Shown here: piece after piece, positions 12,871 through 13,756 of the stretch
Numbering within the stretch: the stretch's first letter is position 1
Layout: the number at the start of each line of letters is the position of its first letter
Source of the DNA: Roseovarius sp.
Lineage (GTDB): Bacteria > Pseudomonadota > Alphaproteobacteria > Rhodobacterales > Rhodobacteraceae
Length of the DNA: 13,756 nucleotides
Direction of reading: 5' to 3'
Assembly (NCBI GenBank): GCA_021767845.1
Contig: JAASSQ010000054.1
Coordinates: 1 to 13,756, forward strand
Notes under the pieces: model-generated
The model's database searches: none
Told to the model about the DNA's origin: nothing
The model's input: the letters and a program-made list of their open reading frames with translations, nothing else
Made by a program: the position numbers and the translations under genes

Positions 12871-13701
12871 ATGACTGACAAGCTCGACGGGCGCGTGGCG
12901 CTGGTCTCCGGGTCCGGCCGGGGCATCGGACGAGAAATCGCGCTCAAGCTGGCCTCGGAAGGCGCCCGCGTGGTGGTGAACGATCTGGACGCCGATCCGG
13001 CCAATGAAACCGCTGAAGCAATTCGCTCAGCCGGTGGAGAGGCTGAGGTCTGCTCCGGCAGCGTGACCGAGGATGGTTTCGCGGAGCGGTTTATCAAAAC
13101 GGGCGTCGACAGCTTTGGCGGGCTGGACATCATCGTGAACAACGCCGGCTATACCTGGGACAGCGTGGTTCAGAAGATGACCGACGAACAGTGGCAGGCA
13201 ATCATCGACGTTCACCTGACCGCTCCCTTCAAGATCCTGCGCGCCGCCCAACCGGTGATCAGCGCGAAGGCCAAGGAAGAGGCCGCCGCAGGGCAGGAAG
13301 TCTTTCGCAAGGTGGTGAATATCTCGTCCATCGCGGGGACGGGCGGCAATGCTGGTCAGATCAACTATTCCGCCGCCAAGGCCGGTATCCTGGGGGTCAC
13401 ACGGACAATGGCCAAGGAATGGGGCCGCTATAAGGTCAACGTCAACGCCGTCGCCTTCGGCCCGATTCGCACCCGCTTGACCGAAGGCAGCGCGGATGGC
13501 GACAGCACGATCAAGGTCGAAGAAAAAGAGATCAAGGTCGGCGTGAATCCCGATCTCCTGTCCCAGATGGAGCGCATGATCCCGCTGGGCCGGGTCGGCA
13601 CTCCGGAAGAAGCTGCCGGTGCCGTCTATCTGTTCTGTGCGCCGGAATCGAACTTCATTTCAGGCCAGCACGTCATCTGCGGTGGCGGTTTCGTGATCTA
13701 A
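12871..13701 (+). CDS. Classical SDR, probable NAD-dependent 3-hydroxyacyl-CoA dehydrogenase
   Basis: Classical short-chain dehydrogenase of 276 residues with SGSGRGIG (13-20), NNAG (90-93), Ser153 in NISSIAG and Y166-SAA-K170, a complete catalytic set. VVVNDLD places Asp38 at the end of the second strand, which favours NAD(H) and resembles the VVVNDL segment of multifunctional beta-oxidation dehydrogenases. Residues 132-146 (SAKAKEEAAAGQEVF) form a short insertion seen in some FabG-like acyl-CoA proteins. It probably oxidises a 3-hydroxyacyl-CoA to the 3-oxoacyl-CoA used by the adjacent thiolase; a FabG-type reductase annotation is the main alternative. CGGGAGAA precedes the ATG. It ends the rightward gene series and is followed after five bases by a strong hairpin. 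Confidence 0.88.
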   Translation: MTDKLDGRVALVSGSGRGIGREIALKLASEGARVVVNDLDADPANETAEAIRSAGGEAEVCSGSVTEDGFAERFIKTGVDSFGGLDIIVNNAGYTWDSVVQKMTDEQWQAIIDVHLTAPFKILRAAQPVISAKAKEEAAAGQEVFRKVVNISSIAGTGGNAGQINYSAAKAGILGVTRTMAKEWGRYKVNVNAVAFGPIRTRLTEGSADGDSTIKVEEKEIKVGVNPDLLSQMERMIPLGRVGTPEEAAGAVYLFCAPESNFISGQHVICGGGFVI

Positions 13702-13706
13702 GGCAT

Positions 13707-13737
13707 TTGCCCGGACCCGATGACGGGGTCCGGGCAA
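13707..13737 (+). terminator. Strong hairpin terminator after SDR
   Basis: TTGCCCGGACCC and GGGTCCGGGCAA form a perfect 12-bp stem around a 7-base loop, five bases after the SDR stop. There is no clear T-run downstream, so termination may be Rho-assisted, but the position and stability suit the end of a transcript. A separate 10-bp palindrome, ACATTAATGT, follows at 13740-13749. Confidence 0.7.
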
Positions 13738-13756
13738 GCACATTAATGTCTGGGCG

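Noticed and set aside
1..13756. CRISPR array, tRNA/rRNA, transposase or phage genes
   Set aside because: No regular repeats, cloverleaf or rRNA-like segments, or mobile-element proteins were seen on either strand.

Overview
The window is chromosome-like DNA, GC-rich and densely coding, and every gene deals with acyl-CoA chemistry. Protein style, codon usage and 'GGGGAG/GAGGGGG' ribosome binding sites suggest an alphaproteobacterium, probably of the Rhodobacteraceae/Roseobacter type. That is an inference from general appearance, because there is no rRNA or other taxonomic marker here.

Layout. (1) Leftward operon, 4926 down to beyond base 1: two tandem paralogous isovaleryl-type acyl-CoA dehydrogenases, an atypical SDR without the usual Tyr/Lys pair, a crotonase lacking both hydratase glutamates, and two adjacent PaaI-type hotdog thioesterases. 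The second thioesterase is cut by the window edge. (2) A 133-bp divergent intergenic region, 4927-5059. (3) Rightward operon, 5060-11261: an AtuE/LiuC-type crotonase, a two-domain AtuA protein, a biotin carboxylase, a separate biotin carrier protein, and an acyl-CoA carboxyltransferase. Genes are tightly spaced or overlap by one base. (4) A 400-bp gap, 11262-11661, ending in a good sigma70-like promoter preceded by a perfect 7-3-7 inverted repeat. (5) Rightward pair, 11662-13701: an SCP-x type thiolase and a classical SDR, followed by a strong hairpin.

Reading. The set matches the acyclic terpene utilisation (Atu) logic known from Pseudomonas. A beta-methyl-branched acyl-CoA (citronellyl-CoA type) is oxidised by the dehydrogenases and carboxylated on the methyl branch by a biotin-dependent geranyl-CoA-carboxylase-like enzyme. 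AtuE then hydrates it, cleavage removes the two-carbon branch, and ordinary beta-oxidation (SDR dehydrogenase, thiolase) finishes the chain. The carboxyltransferase has Gly-Gly where 3-methylcrotonyl-CoA carboxylase has Phe-Gly, which favours a long-chain substrate over leucine catabolism. The true substrate is not proven.

Most notable departures from the Pseudomonas pattern: the carboxylase alpha subunit is split into two overlapping genes whose lengths add up to one normal alpha chain; the dehydrogenase is duplicated; and no HMG-CoA-lyase-type gene, CoA ligase or regulator lies inside the window. The AtuA protein of unknown activity lies directly after the hydratase gene. Candidate operators lie in both promoter regions and share the 10-mer ACCTGACGTC.
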